64,000 nucleotides of DNA from Pseudomonas sp. JM0905a (GTDB lineage: Bacteria > Pseudomonadota > Gammaproteobacteria > Pseudomonadales > Pseudomonadaceae): assembly GCF_014700075.1 (NCBI RefSeq), contig NZ_JACXBU010000006.1:124001-188000 (forward strand), written 5' to 3'. A program made the position numbers and the translations under genes. A model generated the notes under the pieces. The model was not told where the DNA came from. It did not search any database and saw only the letters and a program-made list of their open reading frames with translations. Numbering within the stretch: position 1 is the first letter of the stretch; the number at the start of each line of letters is the position of its first letter. Shown piece after piece: positions 35,011 through 44,961 of the stretch.

Positions 35011-35607
35011 TTACGGCACCAGGTAGTTCTTCACGCCGGTGAAGATGATTTGCGCGGCCAGAGCGCAGACGAACAGGCCCATCAGGCGGCTGACGATTTG
35101 CAGGCCCTGGTCGCCAAGGATGCGTTCGATGCGGTCGGAGAGGTAGAGGATGGCGCCCACGGTGGCGGCGGCGATGGCGATGGCGATAAGGGCAGTGAGC
35201 TTGTCCGCCCACTGCACGTGTCCGGCGCCCATGACCAGCATGGCGCCGATGGTGCCGGGGCCGACGGTCAGCGGGATGGTCAGCGGCACGATGGTGACGT
35301 CCTGCTGCACGTTGTCCGCCTGTACCGCCGGTTTGCCCTGAGCCATGCCCAGGGCGGAGATGAACAGCACGGTGCCGGCGCCGATGCGGAAGGCGTCGAT
35401 GGTGATGCCGAAGACATTGAAGATCGCCTGGCCGAACAGGTAGAGCAGGGCACTGGCGATCAAGGTGCCCAGGGCGACTTTCCAGGCGAGCTTCTTGCGC
35501 TCCTTTACCGTGTAGCCACGGGTCAGGCTGATGAAGCAGGAGAGCACGAAGAAGGGGCTATAGAGCACCAGCATCTTCAGGTACAGGCTGGAAAGGCTTT
35601 CGAGCAT
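35011..35607 (-). CDS. MarC-family integral membrane protein
   Basis: A 198-residue inner-membrane protein with about six helices and the two MarC halves: SPFFVLSCFISLTRGYTVKE near the start and TIVPLTIPLTVGPGTIGAML in the centre, ending MGLFVCALAAQIIFTGVKNY. The function of MarC/YhgN proteins is unknown; the name from multiple antibiotic resistance is not supported by later work as I recall. The start could also be nine bases upstream (35616); no clear ribosome site decides it. Confidence 0.88.
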   Translation of the reverse strand: MLESLSSLYLKMLVLYSPFFVLSCFISLTRGYTVKERKKLAWKVALGTLIASALLYLFGQAIFNVFGITIDAFRIGAGTVLFISALGMAQGKPAVQADNVQQDVTIVPLTIPLTVGPGTIGAMLVMGAGHVQWADKLTALIAIAIAAATVGAILYLSDRIERILGDQGLQIVSRLMGLFVCALAAQIIFTGVKNYLVP

Positions 35608-35746
35608 TGGGGGCATCCGTTCGTGACTGCGAGGGCCGCTGATGAGTGTAGAGGCTGCCCTGCCATTGGGCGCACAACTATAACCGCGCCAAGGTCGTCG
35701 GCTAACCTGATTCAACCGGGTTGTTTCGTCGCGCAGGGAGCCGTTG

Positions 35747-36016
35747 ATGGCGCACATGAGCTTCACTCCCAACCTGCAACGCCACCTCGACGTCCCTGAA
35801 CTGGACGTCGCGGCGGCCACTGTGGCCGAGGCGCTGGAAGCCGCCTTCGTCGCCAATCCGCGCCTGCGCAGCTACCTGCTGGATGACCAGGGTCGCCTGC
35901 GCCGTCATGTGGCGATCTTCGTCGACGCCCAGCAAGTCAGCGACCGTCGCCGCCTCACCGATTCGGTGGGGCCGGCCAGCGACATCTTCGTTGTCCAGGC
36001 GCTGTCCGGCGGTTGA
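35747..36016 (+). CDS. ThiS/MoaD-like ubiquitin-fold protein ending in Gly-Gly
   Basis: An 89-residue protein with ThiS/MoaD-like strands, RRHVAIFVDAQQVSDRRRLT in the middle and a C-terminus ALSGG ending in GG, the site of adenylation and thiocarboxylation in sulfur carriers. AGGGAG precedes the ATG at 35747. It is followed after 21 bases by a beta-propeller protein gene. No activating E1-like enzyme is nearby. The target pathway is unknown. Confidence 0.82.
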   Translation: MAHMSFTPNLQRHLDVPELDVAAATVAEALEAAFVANPRLRSYLLDDQGRLRRHVAIFVDAQQVSDRRRLTDSVGPASDIFVVQALSGG

Positions 36017-36037
36017 GCCGGCACAAGGAGAATCACC

Positions 36038-37117
36038 ATGAGCCGATGCATCCATGTAGCAACCCGCAAAGGGTTGCTGCGTTTCGAGCCTGAGGGCGAC
36101 GGCTGGCGCCTGGCACGCCAGGATTTTCTTGGCGAACCCGTGAGCATGCTGCTGGCCGATCCGCGTGACGGGCACCTCTATGCCGCCCTGAACCTGGGCC
36201 ATTTCGGCCCCAAGCTGTGGCGCTCGGCGGACGCCGGGCAGAACTGGACGGAAGTAGCCGCTCCGGCCTTCGCCCCGGCTGCGGAGGGCAAGGAGGGGCC
36301 TTCGGTGGAGATGATCTGGTGCCTGGAGCCGGGAGGCGCCGACCAGCCCGGCGTGCTCTGGGCCGGCACCATTCCCGGCGGCCTGTTCAAGTCCCGAGAC
36401 CGGGGCAGTTCCTGGGAACTGGTGGACAGCCTCTGGCAGCGCCCGGAGCGGGCCAACTGGTTCGGCGGCGGTTATGACCAGCCGGGCATCCACTCCATCT
36501 GCGTCGACCCGCGCAACAGCCGGCACCTGACCCTGGCGGTGTCCTGCGGCGGCATCTGGCACAGCGAGGATGAAGGCGCCAGTTGGAGCCACCGAACCCG
36601 TGGCATGCGCGCCGCCTACATGCCGCCGGAACGCGCCGAAGACCCGGACATCCAGGACCCGCACCGCATGGTGGCCTGCCCGGCAGCCCCGGAGCGACTC
36701 TGGGTGCAGCATCACAGCGGCATTTTCGTCAGTTCCGATCGTGGCTTGAACTGGCGGGAGATCGATCAGGCCGGTCCCTCTACCTTCGGCTTCGCGGTGG
36801 CGGTGCATCCGTCCGACCCGGACTGTGCCTGGTTCGTGCCGGCGGTGAAGGATGAATGCCGCGTGCCCGCCGATCAGCGCCTGCGGGTCACCCGAACCCG
36901 CGATGGTGGCAAGCGTTTCGATGTCCTGGAGCAGGGGCTGCCGCAGCAGCTCTGCTACGACCTGGTGTATCGCCACGGGTTGGACGTGGATGGCAGCGGG
37001 CAGTGTCTGGCAATGGGCTCCACCACAGGGCATCTGTGGATATCCGAGGACCAGGGGGACAGCTGGAAGCTGGTGGCGGGGCATTTGCCGCCGATTTTTG
37101 CGGTGAGGTGGGGGTAG
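36038..37117 (+). CDS. BNR/Asp-box beta-propeller protein (exo-alpha-sialidase-like)
   Basis: A 359-residue cytosolic-looking protein without a signal peptide. Asp-box repeats S-x-D-x-G-x-x-W recur: SADAGQNW, SRDRGSSW, SEDEGASW, SSDRGLNW, TRDGGKRF and SEDQGDSW, about six blades. Sialidase catalytic residues are not evident, so glycosidase annotation is unsafe; the fold is shared with photosystem assembly and sortilin-like proteins. It is probably co-transcribed with the ThiS/MoaD-like gene. Confidence 0.85.
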   Translation: MSRCIHVATRKGLLRFEPEGDGWRLARQDFLGEPVSMLLADPRDGHLYAALNLGHFGPKLWRSADAGQNWTEVAAPAFAPAAEGKEGPSVEMIWCLEPGGADQPGVLWAGTIPGGLFKSRDRGSSWELVDSLWQRPERANWFGGGYDQPGIHSICVDPRNSRHLTLAVSCGGIWHSEDEGASWSHRTRGMRAAYMPPERAEDPDIQDPHRMVACPAAPERLWVQHHSGIFVSSDRGLNWREIDQAGPSTFGFAVAVHPSDPDCAWFVPAVKDECRVPADQRLRVTRTRDGGKRFDVLEQGLPQQLCYDLVYRHGLDVDGSGQCLAMGSTTGHLWISEDQGDSWKLVAGHLPPIFAVRWG

Positions 37118-37139
37118 CGGCGCCAGCCAGCAGGCTGGT

Positions 37140-37238
37140 TGTGGGGGCGAATTTATTCGCTATGGGCGGCGAAGCTGCCCCTCGCAAGATTTGAAGGGCG
37201 AACCTGCGGTTCGCATAGCGATTGAAATCGTCCCCACA
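37140..37238. repeat. Paired palindromic intergenic repeat, copy D
   Basis: TGTGGGGGCGAATTTATTCG and the inverted GCGATTGAAATCGTCCCCACA bound a central hairpin (GGGCGAACC/GGTTCGC). It lies between two convergent genes. Confidence 0.75.
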
Positions 37239-37275
37239 GGGTGGGCTTCAGCCCACCATCAAGGCTGGGGAACCG

Positions 37276-40050
37276 TCAGCTATGCATCGCGTGGCGGTCG
37301 CGCATTTCCTTCTCGGCCACCCAGTACTCGATCAGCTCGCGCAGTTGCGAGAGCTCCACCGGCTTGGCCATGTGGCCGTCCATGCCGGCGAGGCGGGCGC
37401 GTTCCTTGTGCTCGCTGAGGATGTGGGCGGTCAGGGCGACTACCGGGGTGCGCGGGCGCTGCTCCAGGTTTTCCCAATTGCGCAGCATCTCGGTGGCGGT
37501 GAAGCCGTCCAGCACCGGCATTTCGCAATCCATCAGCACCAGGTCGTAGTGCTGGTTCTTCATCGCGCTCAGGGCTTCCTCGCCGTTGCTGGCAGTATCC
37601 GGCTCGAGGTTGAGCTTGCTCAGCATGCCGCGGATGACCTTGGTGGAAATGCTGTTGTCCTCGGCCACCAGGATGCGGAAGTCGGTGGGTACGTGCAGTG
37701 GTTCGCTAACCTGCGAGCCCGGCAGGGAGATGGCGCCGCCGTCCTTGCGCTGGTTGAGCTCGTCCGCCAGCGTGGTCTTCAGCGTGTAGCCCGCCACCGG
37801 CTTGGCGAGGATGCGCTTGATGCCGGCGTTGCGCGCGATGATCTTGCTCGGCGCGTTGCTGATGCCGGTGAGCATGATGATCAGGATGTCGTGGTTGAGG
37901 CTCGGGTCTTCCTTGATCTTGGCCGCGAGTTGCATGCCGGTCATGCCGGGCATGTCCTGGTCCAGCAGGACCACGTCGAAGTACTCGCGCAGGTGCGCCT
38001 TGGTGCGCAGCAGGGCCAGGGCTTCCTTGCCGGACGGCACGGCGCTGACCTGCAGGCCCCAGGCGCTGCACTGCTGTACCAGCACCTTGCGGCAGGTGTC
38101 GTTGTCGTCTACCACCAGCAGGCGGGCGCCCTCCAGCGGGCTGTCGAGGTCGGCGGTGGGGCGTATGAGGTGCTGGGCGTCCAATGGCAGGGTCAGCCAG
38201 AGCGTGCTGCCTTGCCCTGCGCCGCTCTGGATGCCGAATTCGCCGTTCATCAGGCGTACCAGTTGGCGAGCGATGACCAGACCCAGGCGGCCGCCGAGCT
38301 TGGAGGTGGCGAGGAAGTCGCTGCTCTGCAGTTCTGCGTTGAGCAGCGCCTCGCGTTCGCTGGCGTCCAGGGGCCGGCCGCTGTCTTGCACGGCGATGCG
38401 CAGGCGCGGCTGGGGGGTGCTGTTGTCCAGGGCCACCACCAGGAGGATTTCACCTTCGTCGGTCTGCTTGAAGGCGTTGTCCAGCAGGCTGAGGAGGATC
38501 TGCCGCAGGCGGGTGGGGTCGCCGCTGACGACGCGGGGAACCTGGGGCTGCATGAAGCTGATGAGCTCGACCCGCTGCTGCTCGGCCTTGGCGCGGAAGA
38601 TGTCGAGGCAGTCGTCGATCAGGGCGTTGAGGTCGAACTGCACGTCGTCCAGCTCGATCTGGCCGGATTCGAGCTTGGAGATATCGAGGATCTCGTTGAT
38701 CAGGGTGAGCAGTTCGTTGCCGGAGCTGTGGATGGTCTGTACGTAGTCGCGCTGCTTGGCCGACAGTGGGGTGCCCAGGAGCAGCTCGGTCATGCCCAGC
38801 ACGCCGTTCATCGGGGTGCGGATTTCGTGACTGATCTTGGCGAGGAACTCACCCTTGGCCTTGAGTTCGGCGGAACTGGCTGCCAGGGCGCGGCTGGCGC
38901 TGAACGCTTCGTGCTGGAGGCGTCGCTGGCGTTCGCTCAGGGCCATGCTGAGGAACACGCCGCTGATGGTGGAAATCACCAGCAGGGCGTAGGCCAGCCA
39001 GTCGGACTGCATGTGCCAGTAACCGAACAGGGCCGGCAGGGCGCCGAGGATGGCGATGCAGAACACGCCCAGGGCCAGGCTGAACAACCGCGCCGGACGA
39101 TAGCCATGGCGCCAGTGGACGATGGCGAGGGCGAACATGCTGAGGCTGGCGATGGCGGCCAGTACGTAGACCAACTGGTTGAACTGCAACTCGGTGATGA
39201 TCAGCAGCAGGGCGGCGGTCAGGCCGATCATCACGATCTCGCCCAGCAGCAGGCCGGTGAGCGGCGTGCTCGGGCAGACCTTGTGGAAGAAGCTGACGGT
39301 GAAGGCCAGGGCGCAGACCATGGCGGTCAGCATGGCCAGGTTGGCGATCTGCGGCTGCGCGCTCTGCCAGTCGCCCAGCCAGGGAGAACTGATGCCCAGC
39401 AGGCTGATGCCTGTGACCATCAGGCTGCTCTGTGCGGCGGCGAGCCAGAGGCTGACGGCGGCGCGTGAGTACGCGTAGCGCACCAGGTTGTAGTAGATCA
39501 GCATGCCGAGGCCGCCGAGCAGCAGGCCGAAGAGCAGCGGACGGGTGTCGTCGGCGGCCATCAGGGCAGCGGACTGCAGCGTCACGGTGGGGCGCAGGGC
39601 GTGTTCCGAGGCCATGCGCAGGTAGAGGTCGAGGGGCTCCTGCTGGACGGGCAGGGGCAAAAGGAAATCGCGGCTGGGCAGCGGGCGTTCGCTGAAGGGC
39701 AGGCGGCTGCCGGTGCGGGTATGGGCTACCAGTTCGTCGCCCTTGAGGACGTAGAGGTCGAGGTAGGCCAGGTAGGGGGCGAAGACCCGCAGCAATTGCT
39801 CGTGCTGGCTGGGCGGAAGCTGGTAGTGCAGCCACAGGGCGCTGTTGCCGCCGGGGGTGTAGAGCTGGTCGAGGTCGATCGGGGTGAACTGGGAAAGGGC
39901 TTGCTGGGTGCGGATCTCCTGCAACTGCAGGTTGGCACTGGGATCGAGCAGCATGCTCCATTGCCGCTGCTCTACCGCCTGGGCGGGCAGCAGATAAATC
40001 AGGGCCAGCATCAGACTGGCGATCAATCCTGTGGCAATCCTGAGCCGGGG
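37276..40050 (-). CDS. retS: Hybrid sensor kinase RetS
   Basis: A 924-residue hybrid sensor: signal peptide, a 7TMR-DISM extracellular domain, seven membrane helices (about 170-370), a kinase domain with the histidine at 408 (KISHEIRTPMNG), and two receiver domains with phospho-acceptor aspartates at about 697 (LLDQDMPG) and 841 (LMDCEMP). In P. aeruginosa RetS inhibits GacS and sets the switch from acute to biofilm lifestyle. The ATP-binding motif is degenerate: DSGRPLD in place of DxGxG, as known for RetS. A GTG at 40050 with GAAGGGA upstream is preferred; a TTG at 40095 would give 939 residues, close to the annotated P. aeruginosa length. Confidence 0.92.
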   Translation of the reverse strand, partial: PRLRIATGLIASLMLALIYLLPAQAVEQRQWSMLLDPSANLQLQEIRTQQALSQFTPIDLDQLYTPGGNSALWLHYQLPPSQHEQLLRVFAPYLAYLDLYVLKGDELVAHTRTGSRLPFSERPLPSRDFLLPLPVQQEPLDLYLRMASEHALRPTVTLQSAALMAADDTRPLLFGLLLGGLGMLIYYNLVRYAYSRAAVSLWLAAAQSSLMVTGISLLGISSPWLGDWQSAQPQIANLAMLTAMVCALAFTVSFFHKVCPSTPLTGLLLGEIVMIGLTAALLLIITELQFNQLVYVLAAIASLSMFALAIVHWRHGYRPARLFSLALGVFCIAILGALPALFGYWHMQSDWLAYALLVISTISGVFLSMALSERQRRLQHEAFSASRALAASSAELKAKGEFLAKISHEIRTPMNGVLGMTELLLGTPLSAKQRDYVQTIHSSGNELLTLINEILDISKLESGQIELDDVQFDLNALIDDCLDIFRAKAEQQRVELISFMQPQVPRVVSGDPTRLRQILLSLLDNAFKQTDEGEILLVVALDNSTPQPRLRIAVQDSGRPLDASEREALLNAELQSSDFLATSKLGGRLGLVIARQLVRLMNGEFGIQSGAGQGSTLWLTLPLDAQHLIRPTADLDSPLEGARLLVVDDNDTCRKVLVQQCSAWGLQVSAVPSGKEALALLRTKAHLREYFDVVLLDQDMPGMTGMQLAAKIKEDPSLNHDILIIMLTGISNAPSKIIARNAGIKRILAKPVAGYTLKTTLADELNQRKDGGAISLPGSQVSEPLHVPTDFRILVAEDNSISTKVIRGMLSKLNLEPDTASNGEEALSAMKNQHYDLVLMDCEMPVLDGFTATEMLRNWENLEQRPRTPVVALTAHILSEHKERARLAGMDGHMAKPVELSQLRELIEYWVAEKEMRDRHAMHS

Positions 40051-40117
40051 CACGGTCGAGGTCCCTTCGTGGGTGAGTGGCCGGATTATAGACAAGGCCT
40101 TCTCGGGCGGAATATGA

Positions 40118-40143
40118 CCAAGGCGGCCAGCGGGCCGCCTTGG
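40118..40143 (-). terminator. Terminator hairpin after purD
   Basis: CCAAGGCGGCC-AGCG-GGCCGCCTTGG is a perfect 11-bp stem with a 4-base loop, about 22 bases past the purD stop. The trailing T tract is poor. Confidence 0.55.
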
Positions 40144-40164
40144 TGAGCACTATTTATTGACTTC

Positions 40165-41454
40165 TTACCCTTCGCCGCGTTCCCGGGCAATGGCCCGGTA
40201 GCCGATGTCCTTGCGGTAGAAGCAGCCGTTCCAGCGAATCTTCTCCGCCAGGCGATAGGCCTGCTGCTGCGCGTCGGACACGCTGGCGCCGATGGCCGTG
40301 GCGCAGAGCACGCGGCCGCCGGCGGTGACGATGTTGCCGTCCTTCTGTGCGGTGCCGGCGTGGAACACCTTGCCGTCCAGGGCTGCGGCGTCGGCCAGGC
40401 CCTCGATCACGTCACCCTTGGCGTAGTCGCCCGGGTAGCCGCCGGCAGCCAGCACCACGCCTACGGTGGGGCGCGGGTCCCAGGTGGCTTCGACCTTGTC
40501 CAGGGCCTTGGCCAGGGCGGCCTCGACCAGCAGGACCAGGGAGCTTTCCAGGCGCACCATGATCGGCTGGGTTTCCGGGTCACCGAAGCGGCAGTTGAAC
40601 TCGATGACCTTGGGTGCGCCGCTCTTGTCGATCATCAGGCCGGCGTAGAGGAAGCCGGTGTAGACGTTGCCTTCCTCGGCCATGCCGCGCACGGTCGGGT
40701 AGATCACTTCGTCCATCACACGCTGATGCACGTCGGCGGTGACTACCGGAGCGGGGGAGTAGGCGCCCATGCCGCCGGTGTTCGGGCCGGTATCGCCGTC
40801 GCCGACGCGCTTGTGGTCCTGGCTGGTGGCCATGGGCAGCACGTTCTGGCCGTCGACCATGACGATGAAGCTGGCTTCTTCGCCATCGAGGAACTCCTCG
40901 ATCACCACACGGGAACCGGCGTCACCGAAAGCGTTGCCGGCGAGCATGTCGCGCACGGCGTCTTCGGCCTCGGCCAGGGTCATGGCGACGATCACGCCCT
41001 TGCCCGCCGCCAGGCCGTCGGCCTTGATCACGATGGGGGCGCCTTTCTCGCGCAGGTAGGCCAGTGCAGGCTCAACCTCGGTGAAGTTCTGGTAGTCGGC
41101 GGTGGGGATCTTGTGACGCGCCAGGAAGTCCTTGGTGAAGGCCTTGGAGCCTTCCAGCTGGGCGGCGCCGGCGGTGGGGCCGAAGATGGCCAGGCCGCGG
41201 CTGCGGAACAGGTCGACCACACCTTTCACCAGCGGCGCTTCCGGGCCGACGATGGTGAGCTGGACGTTCTTCTCGGCGAAATCGGCCAGTTGCTCCAGGG
41301 CCAGTACGTCGATGGCGACGTTCTCGCATTTGGCTTCAGTCGCGGTGCCGGCGTTGCCCGGAGCGACGAAGACCTTCGCAACGCGCGGGTCCTGGGCCAC
41401 TTTCCAGGCCAGGGCATGTTCACGACCGCCGCTGCCGATGATGAGTACGTTCAT
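40165..41454 (-). CDS. purD: Phosphoribosylamine-glycine ligase (GAR synthetase)
   Basis: A 429-residue ATP-grasp enzyme of purine synthesis joining glycine to phosphoribosylamine. N-terminal [20 protein letters not shown], the ATP-grasp loop [17 protein letters not shown] and [12 protein letters not shown] are diagnostic. It follows purH on the same strand (about 226 bases). Confidence 0.98.
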   Translation of the reverse strand: MNVLIIGSGGREHALAWKVAQDPRVAKVFVAPGNAGTATEAKCENVAIDVLALEQLADFAEKNVQLTIVGPEAPLVKGVVDLFRSRGLAIFGPTAGAAQLEGSKAFTKDFLARHKIPTADYQNFTEVEPALAYLREKGAPIVIKADGLAAGKGVIVAMTLAEAEDAVRDMLAGNAFGDAGSRVVIEEFLDGEEASFIVMVDGQNVLPMATSQDHKRVGDGDTGPNTGGMGAYSPAPVVTADVHQRVMDEVIYPTVRGMAEEGNVYTGFLYAGLMIDKSGAPKVIEFNCRFGDPETQPIMVRLESSLVLLVEAALAKALDKVEATWDPRPTVGVVLAAGGYPGDYAKGDVIEGLADAAALDGKVFHAGTAQKDGNIVTAGGRVLCATAIGASVSDAQQQAYRLAEKIRWNGCFYRKDIGYRAIARERGEG

Positions 41455-41491
41455 TGAATTCTCCTTCAGGAGGCGGGCCTGCGGCCCGTTT

Positions 41492-41517
41492 GGTGGATAA
41501 GAAAAGCGTTATCCACC
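41492..41517. repeat. Inverted repeat between purH and purD
   Basis: GGTGGATAA and TTATCCACC flank an 8-base loop, giving a perfect 9-bp stem. Such GGTGGATAA/TTATCCACC elements recur in Pseudomonas intergenic DNA. The 226-base gap has no other feature I can support. Confidence 0.5.
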
Positions 41518-41680
41518 CTACGAAAGCTACGAATCTTCTACGACGGACTTCAGGGGGCGCGATGGAGCGGGTAGATGCAAGGCGTCCGGTCCTTCACCAA
41601 GCGGAGTTGCCTTCTGGCAATGAGCATTGGAGAAGGGCCGGACAACACAGCAGATGCCTGCTTCAGTGCGTCCCTGCCAC

Positions 41681-43288
41681 TCAGTGGCGGAAGTGGCGCA
41701 TACCGGTGAACACCATCGCGATGCCGGCTTCGTCGGCGGCAGCGATGACTTCATTGTCACGCATGGAACCGCCCGGCTGGATCACGGCGGTGATGCCGGC
41801 CTTGGCCGCGTTGTCGATGCCGTCGCGGAAGGGGAAGAAGGCGTCGGAAGCCATGACCGCCCCTTTCACTTCCAGACCGGCATGCTCGGCCTTGATGGCG
41901 GCGATGCGGGCGGAGTTCACGCGGCTCATCTGGCCGGCGCCGACACCGACGGTCTGGCGGTTCTTGGCGTAGACGATGGCGTTGGATTTGACGAACTTGG
42001 CCACTTTCCAGGCGAAGATCAGGTCGTGGATTTCCTGCTCGCTCGGGGCGCGCTGGGTCACGATCTTCAGGTCTTCAGCCTTGATCATGCCGATGTCGCG
42101 GCTCTGTACCAGCAGGCCGCCGTTGACGCGCTTGAAGTCCCAGCCAGCAGCACGTTCAGCCGACCATTCGCCGCATTCCAGCAGGCGGACGTTGGCTTTG
42201 GCGGCGACCACTTCACGGGCGGCAGCGGAGATTTTCGGGGCGATGATCACTTCGACGAACTGGCGCTCGACGATGGCCTTGGCGGTTTCACCGTCCAGCT
42301 CGCGGTTGAAGGCGATGATGCCGCCGAAAGCGGATTCGGTGTCGGTGGCGTAGGCCAGGTCGTAGGCCTTGCGGATGCCGCCTTCGTTCTCCGGTACCAC
42401 AGCCACGCCGCAGGGGTTGGCGTGCTTGACGATGACGCAGGCCGGCTTGAGGAAGCTCTTCACGCATTCCAGCGCGGCGTCGGTGTCGGCCACGTTGTTG
42501 AAGGAGAGTTCCTTGCCCTGCAGCTGAACTGCGGTGGAAACGCTGGCTTCGCCTTTCTTCGCTTCCACGTAGAACGCGGCGCTCTGGTGCGGGTTCTCGC
42601 CGTAGCGCATCTCCTGGGCCTTGATGAACTGGCTGTTGAAGGTGCGCGGGAAGGCACCACGGCCTTCGGTGGACAGGGTGTCGCGAGCCTGGTCGATGGT
42701 GCCCAGGTAGTTGGCGATCATGCCGTCGTAGGCGGAGGTGTGCTCGAACGCCTTGAGGGCCAGGTCGAAACGCTGGGCGTAGGTCAGGCCGCCGGCCTTC
42801 AGGCCTTCGAGGACGCTGGCGTAGTCGCTGGCGTTGACCACGATGGCGACGTCCTTGTGGTTCTTCGCGGCGCTGCGAACCATGGTCGGGCCGCCGATAT
42901 CGATGTTCTCGATGGCGGTGGGCAGGTCGCAATCAGGCTTGGCGACGGTGGCCTCGAAGGGGTAGAGGTTGACCGCGACCAGGTCGATCGGCTTGATGCC
43001 GTGCTGTTCCATTACCGCGCCGTCGAGGTCGCGACGACCGAGGATGCCACCGTGGATTTTCGGGTGCAGGGTCTTCACGCGGCCGTCCATCATTTCCGGG
43101 AAGCCGGTGTAGTCGGCGACTTCCACGGCGGCGATGGCGTTGTCCTTGAGCAGCTTGTAGGTGCCGCCGGTGGAAAGGATTTCCACGCCAAGGGCAGCCA
43201 GTTCACGGGCGAATTCGACGATGCCGGTCTTGTCGGAAACGCTGATCAGGGCGCGGCGTACGGGAAGGCGGGTGGTCTGGTCGGTCAT
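41681..43288 (-). CDS. purH: Bifunctional AICAR transformylase/IMP cyclohydrolase
   Basis: A 535-residue enzyme for the last two steps of IMP synthesis. The N-terminal MGS-like cyclohydrolase domain spans about 1-150 ([32 protein letters not shown]), and the C-terminal transformylase has the active-site [12 protein letters not shown]. Length is standard. It lies 115 bases after fis on the same strand. Confidence 0.98.
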   Translation of the reverse strand: MTDQTTRLPVRRALISVSDKTGIVEFARELAALGVEILSTGGTYKLLKDNAIAAVEVADYTGFPEMMDGRVKTLHPKIHGGILGRRDLDGAVMEQHGIKPIDLVAVNLYPFEATVAKPDCDLPTAIENIDIGGPTMVRSAAKNHKDVAIVVNASDYASVLEGLKAGGLTYAQRFDLALKAFEHTSAYDGMIANYLGTIDQARDTLSTEGRGAFPRTFNSQFIKAQEMRYGENPHQSAAFYVEAKKGEASVSTAVQLQGKELSFNNVADTDAALECVKSFLKPACVIVKHANPCGVAVVPENEGGIRKAYDLAYATDTESAFGGIIAFNRELDGETAKAIVERQFVEVIIAPKISAAAREVVAAKANVRLLECGEWSAERAAGWDFKRVNGGLLVQSRDIGMIKAEDLKIVTQRAPSEQEIHDLIFAWKVAKFVKSNAIVYAKNRQTVGVGAGQMSRVNSARIAAIKAEHAGLEVKGAVMASDAFFPFRDGIDNAAKAGITAVIQPGGSMRDNEVIAAADEAGIAMVFTGMRHFRH

Positions 43289-43338
43289 TTCGGAACCATT
43301 CGAGTGGGAGAGGGTTAAGCGGTCAGGCCTGAAACTGA

Positions 43339-43388
43339 AAGCCGGAAGCGTGATCGTCGGGGGTTTTCCCGCTTCAGGCTTCCGGCTT
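43339..43388. other. Inverted repeat between fis and purH
   Basis: AAGCCGGAAGC (43339-43349) and GCTTCCGGCTT (43378-43388) form an 11-bp stem with a 28-base loop. It sits just after fis and may end the dusB-fis transcript or mark a repeat. Confidence 0.4.
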
Positions 43389-43402
43389 CCAGCTCCCGCC
43401 CG

Positions 43403-43723
43403 TCAAAGCAGGTCGTATTGCTTGAGCTTCTTGCGCAGCGTGCCCCGGTTGAGGCCGAGCATTTCGGAAGCCTTGGTCTGGTTACCCTTGACGTAGTTCA
43501 TCACGGTTTCCAGCAGCGGCGCTTCCACTTCGGAAAGCACCAGGTTGTACACGTCCGTGACGGCGGCGCCCTCAAGATGGGCGAAATAGTTGTGCAGTGC
43601 CTTCTCGACACTGCCGCGCAGGGTCTGGCCCTCTGCGGTCGGTGCCGTCAGGTGCTGTTTCAGGTTGGCGTTGTCGCTCACGGGTGTTGCCCCATCAAAA
43701 AAATTCTCGGTCATCGTCGTCAT
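43403..43723 (-). CDS. fis: DNA-binding protein Fis
   Basis: A 106-residue nucleoid protein: the C-terminal helix-turn-helix [20 protein letters not shown] is highly conserved and the N-terminus ([11 protein letters not shown]) is Pseudomonas-like. Fis bends DNA and regulates rRNA and many other genes in fast growth. The start overlaps the dusB stop as ATGA, the conserved dusB-fis operon. Confidence 0.97.
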   Translation of the reverse strand: MTTMTENFFDGATPVSDNANLKQHLTAPTAEGQTLRGSVEKALHNYFAHLEGAAVTDVYNLVLSEVEAPLLETVMNYVKGNQTKASEMLGLNRGTLRKKLKQYDLL

Positions 43724-44715
43724 GCGGCCTTTTCCCCTTCGTTGTGACGCTCGGCGAAGAACTCCCGAACGTTGGCGCACTGCGCGTCCGTGGACTCCAA
43801 ACGATTGAACTTGGCGCGAAACTCCCTGGCGCCGGGCAGGGTTGCCAGATACCAGCCGACATGCTTGCGAGCGATGCGAACGCCCATCTCGTCGCCATAG
43901 AAGGCGTGCAATGCGGCCAGATGCTCCAGCAGTATCCGTTCCACCTCGATCAAGCCCGGCGCCGGCAGAAGTTCACCGGTCGCCAGGTAATGCGCGATCT
44001 CGCGGAAAATCCAGGGTCGCCCCTGGGCCGCTCGACCAATCAGCAGGGCATCGGCGCCGGTGGCGTCGAGGACCTGTCTGGCTTTCTGTGGCGAATCGAT
44101 ATCGCCGTTGGCGAATACCGGAATGGACACCGCCTGCTTGATCGCTGCGATGGTGTCGTACTCGGCTTCGCCGGTGTACAGGTCGGCGCGGGTCCGGCCA
44201 TGGACGGCCAGGGCCTGGATGCCAGCCTGTTCGGCGATCTTCGCCACATTGATGCCGTTCCTGTTCGATCGGTCCCAACCGGTACGGATCTTCAGGGTGA
44301 CGGGCACGTCGACGGCCTTGACCACGGCGTGGAGGATGTCGGCCACCAGGGCTTCGTCCTTCATCAGCGCCGAGCCGGCGGCCTTGTTGCAGACCTTCTT
44401 CGCCGGGCAGCCCATGTTGATGTCGATGATCTGTGCACCGAGTTCGACATTGGCCCTGGCCGCTTCCGCCAGCATTTCCGGATCTCCACCGGCTATCTGG
44501 ACGGAGCGGGGCTCCGGATCTCCCTCGTGGAGCAGGCGCAGCCGCGACTTGCGGCTGTTCCACAGGCGCACGTCACTGGTGACCATCTCCGATACCACCA
44601 GGCCGGCGCCGAGGCGGCGGCAAAGCTGACGGAACGGCTGGTCGGTCACACCCGCCATGGGGGCGAGGATCACCTGATTGGGCAAGGCATAAGGGCCAAT
44701 GCTAACCGCCGACAT
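43720..44715 (-). CDS. dusB: tRNA-dihydrouridine synthase B
   Basis: A 331-residue FMN enzyme reducing uridine to dihydrouridine in t[43 protein letters not shown] (with the catalytic Cys) and [15 protein letters not shown] are diagnostic. It is the first gene of dusB-fis. Confidence 0.97.
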   Translation of the reverse strand: MSAVSIGPYALPNQVILAPMAGVTDQPFRQLCRRLGAGLVVSEMVTSDVRLWNSRKSRLRLLHEGDPEPRSVQIAGGDPEMLAEAARANVELGAQIIDINMGCPAKKVCNKAAGSALMKDEALVADILHAVVKAVDVPVTLKIRTGWDRSNRNGINVAKIAEQAGIQALAVHGRTRADLYTGEAEYDTIAAIKQAVSIPVFANGDIDSPQKARQVLDATGADALLIGRAAQGRPWIFREIAHYLATGELLPAPGLIEVERILLEHLAALHAFYGDEMGVRIARKHVGWYLATLPGAREFRAKFNRLESTDAQCANVREFFAERHNEGEKAA

Positions 44716-44844
44716 GGGTCTTCCCTGTTTGGGGCCTGTGCTCTGTTGACTGCCAGGGTCAATACGGAAGCGGGCTGCGCCTGGTTTTGCCAGTGCTCGC
44801 CGACGTTCTGCAAGGAACCTGAGGGAGTTTGAAAAAGGGTGGGC

Positions 44845-44873
44845 ATGATACCCGCTCTCGATGACTGGATAAA
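44845..44873 (-). promoter_or_regulatory. Possible dusB-fis promoter with GC-rich discriminator
   Basis: On the minus strand TTTATC (44868-44873) and TATCAT (44845-44850) are 17 bases apart, followed by GCCCACCC. GC-rich discriminators are typical of promoters under stringent control, as is E. coli dusB-fis. The -35 is weak. Confidence 0.35.
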
Positions 44874-44935
44874 GGCTGTTTTGAACAAATTCTGAACAGC
44901 CCCATGCTTATCGCCGGGAGTTAGTGGTGGGCTGG

Positions 44936-44957
44936 AAGCGCCGGAATCCGGCGCTTT
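44936..44957 (-). terminator. Terminator hairpin after the zinc-ribbon protein gene
   Basis: AAGCGCCGG-AAT-CCGGCGCTT is a perfect 9-bp stem starting 5 bases past the stop. The T tract is short. Confidence 0.55.
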
Positions 44958-44961
44958 GGGC

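Noticed and set aside
36038-37117. Annotation of the propeller protein as an exo-alpha-sialidase
   Set aside because: Asp boxes are present but the sialidase catalytic arginines and Tyr/Glu pair are not evident and there is no signal peptide.
37222-39468. 748-codon plus-strand open frame across retS
   Set aside because: Antisense to retS, no recognisable domain, biased composition.
41492-41517. GGTGGATAA/TTATCCACC as DnaA boxes
   Set aside because: The stem-loop form recurs as a dispersed element and the last base departs from the DnaA box consensus.
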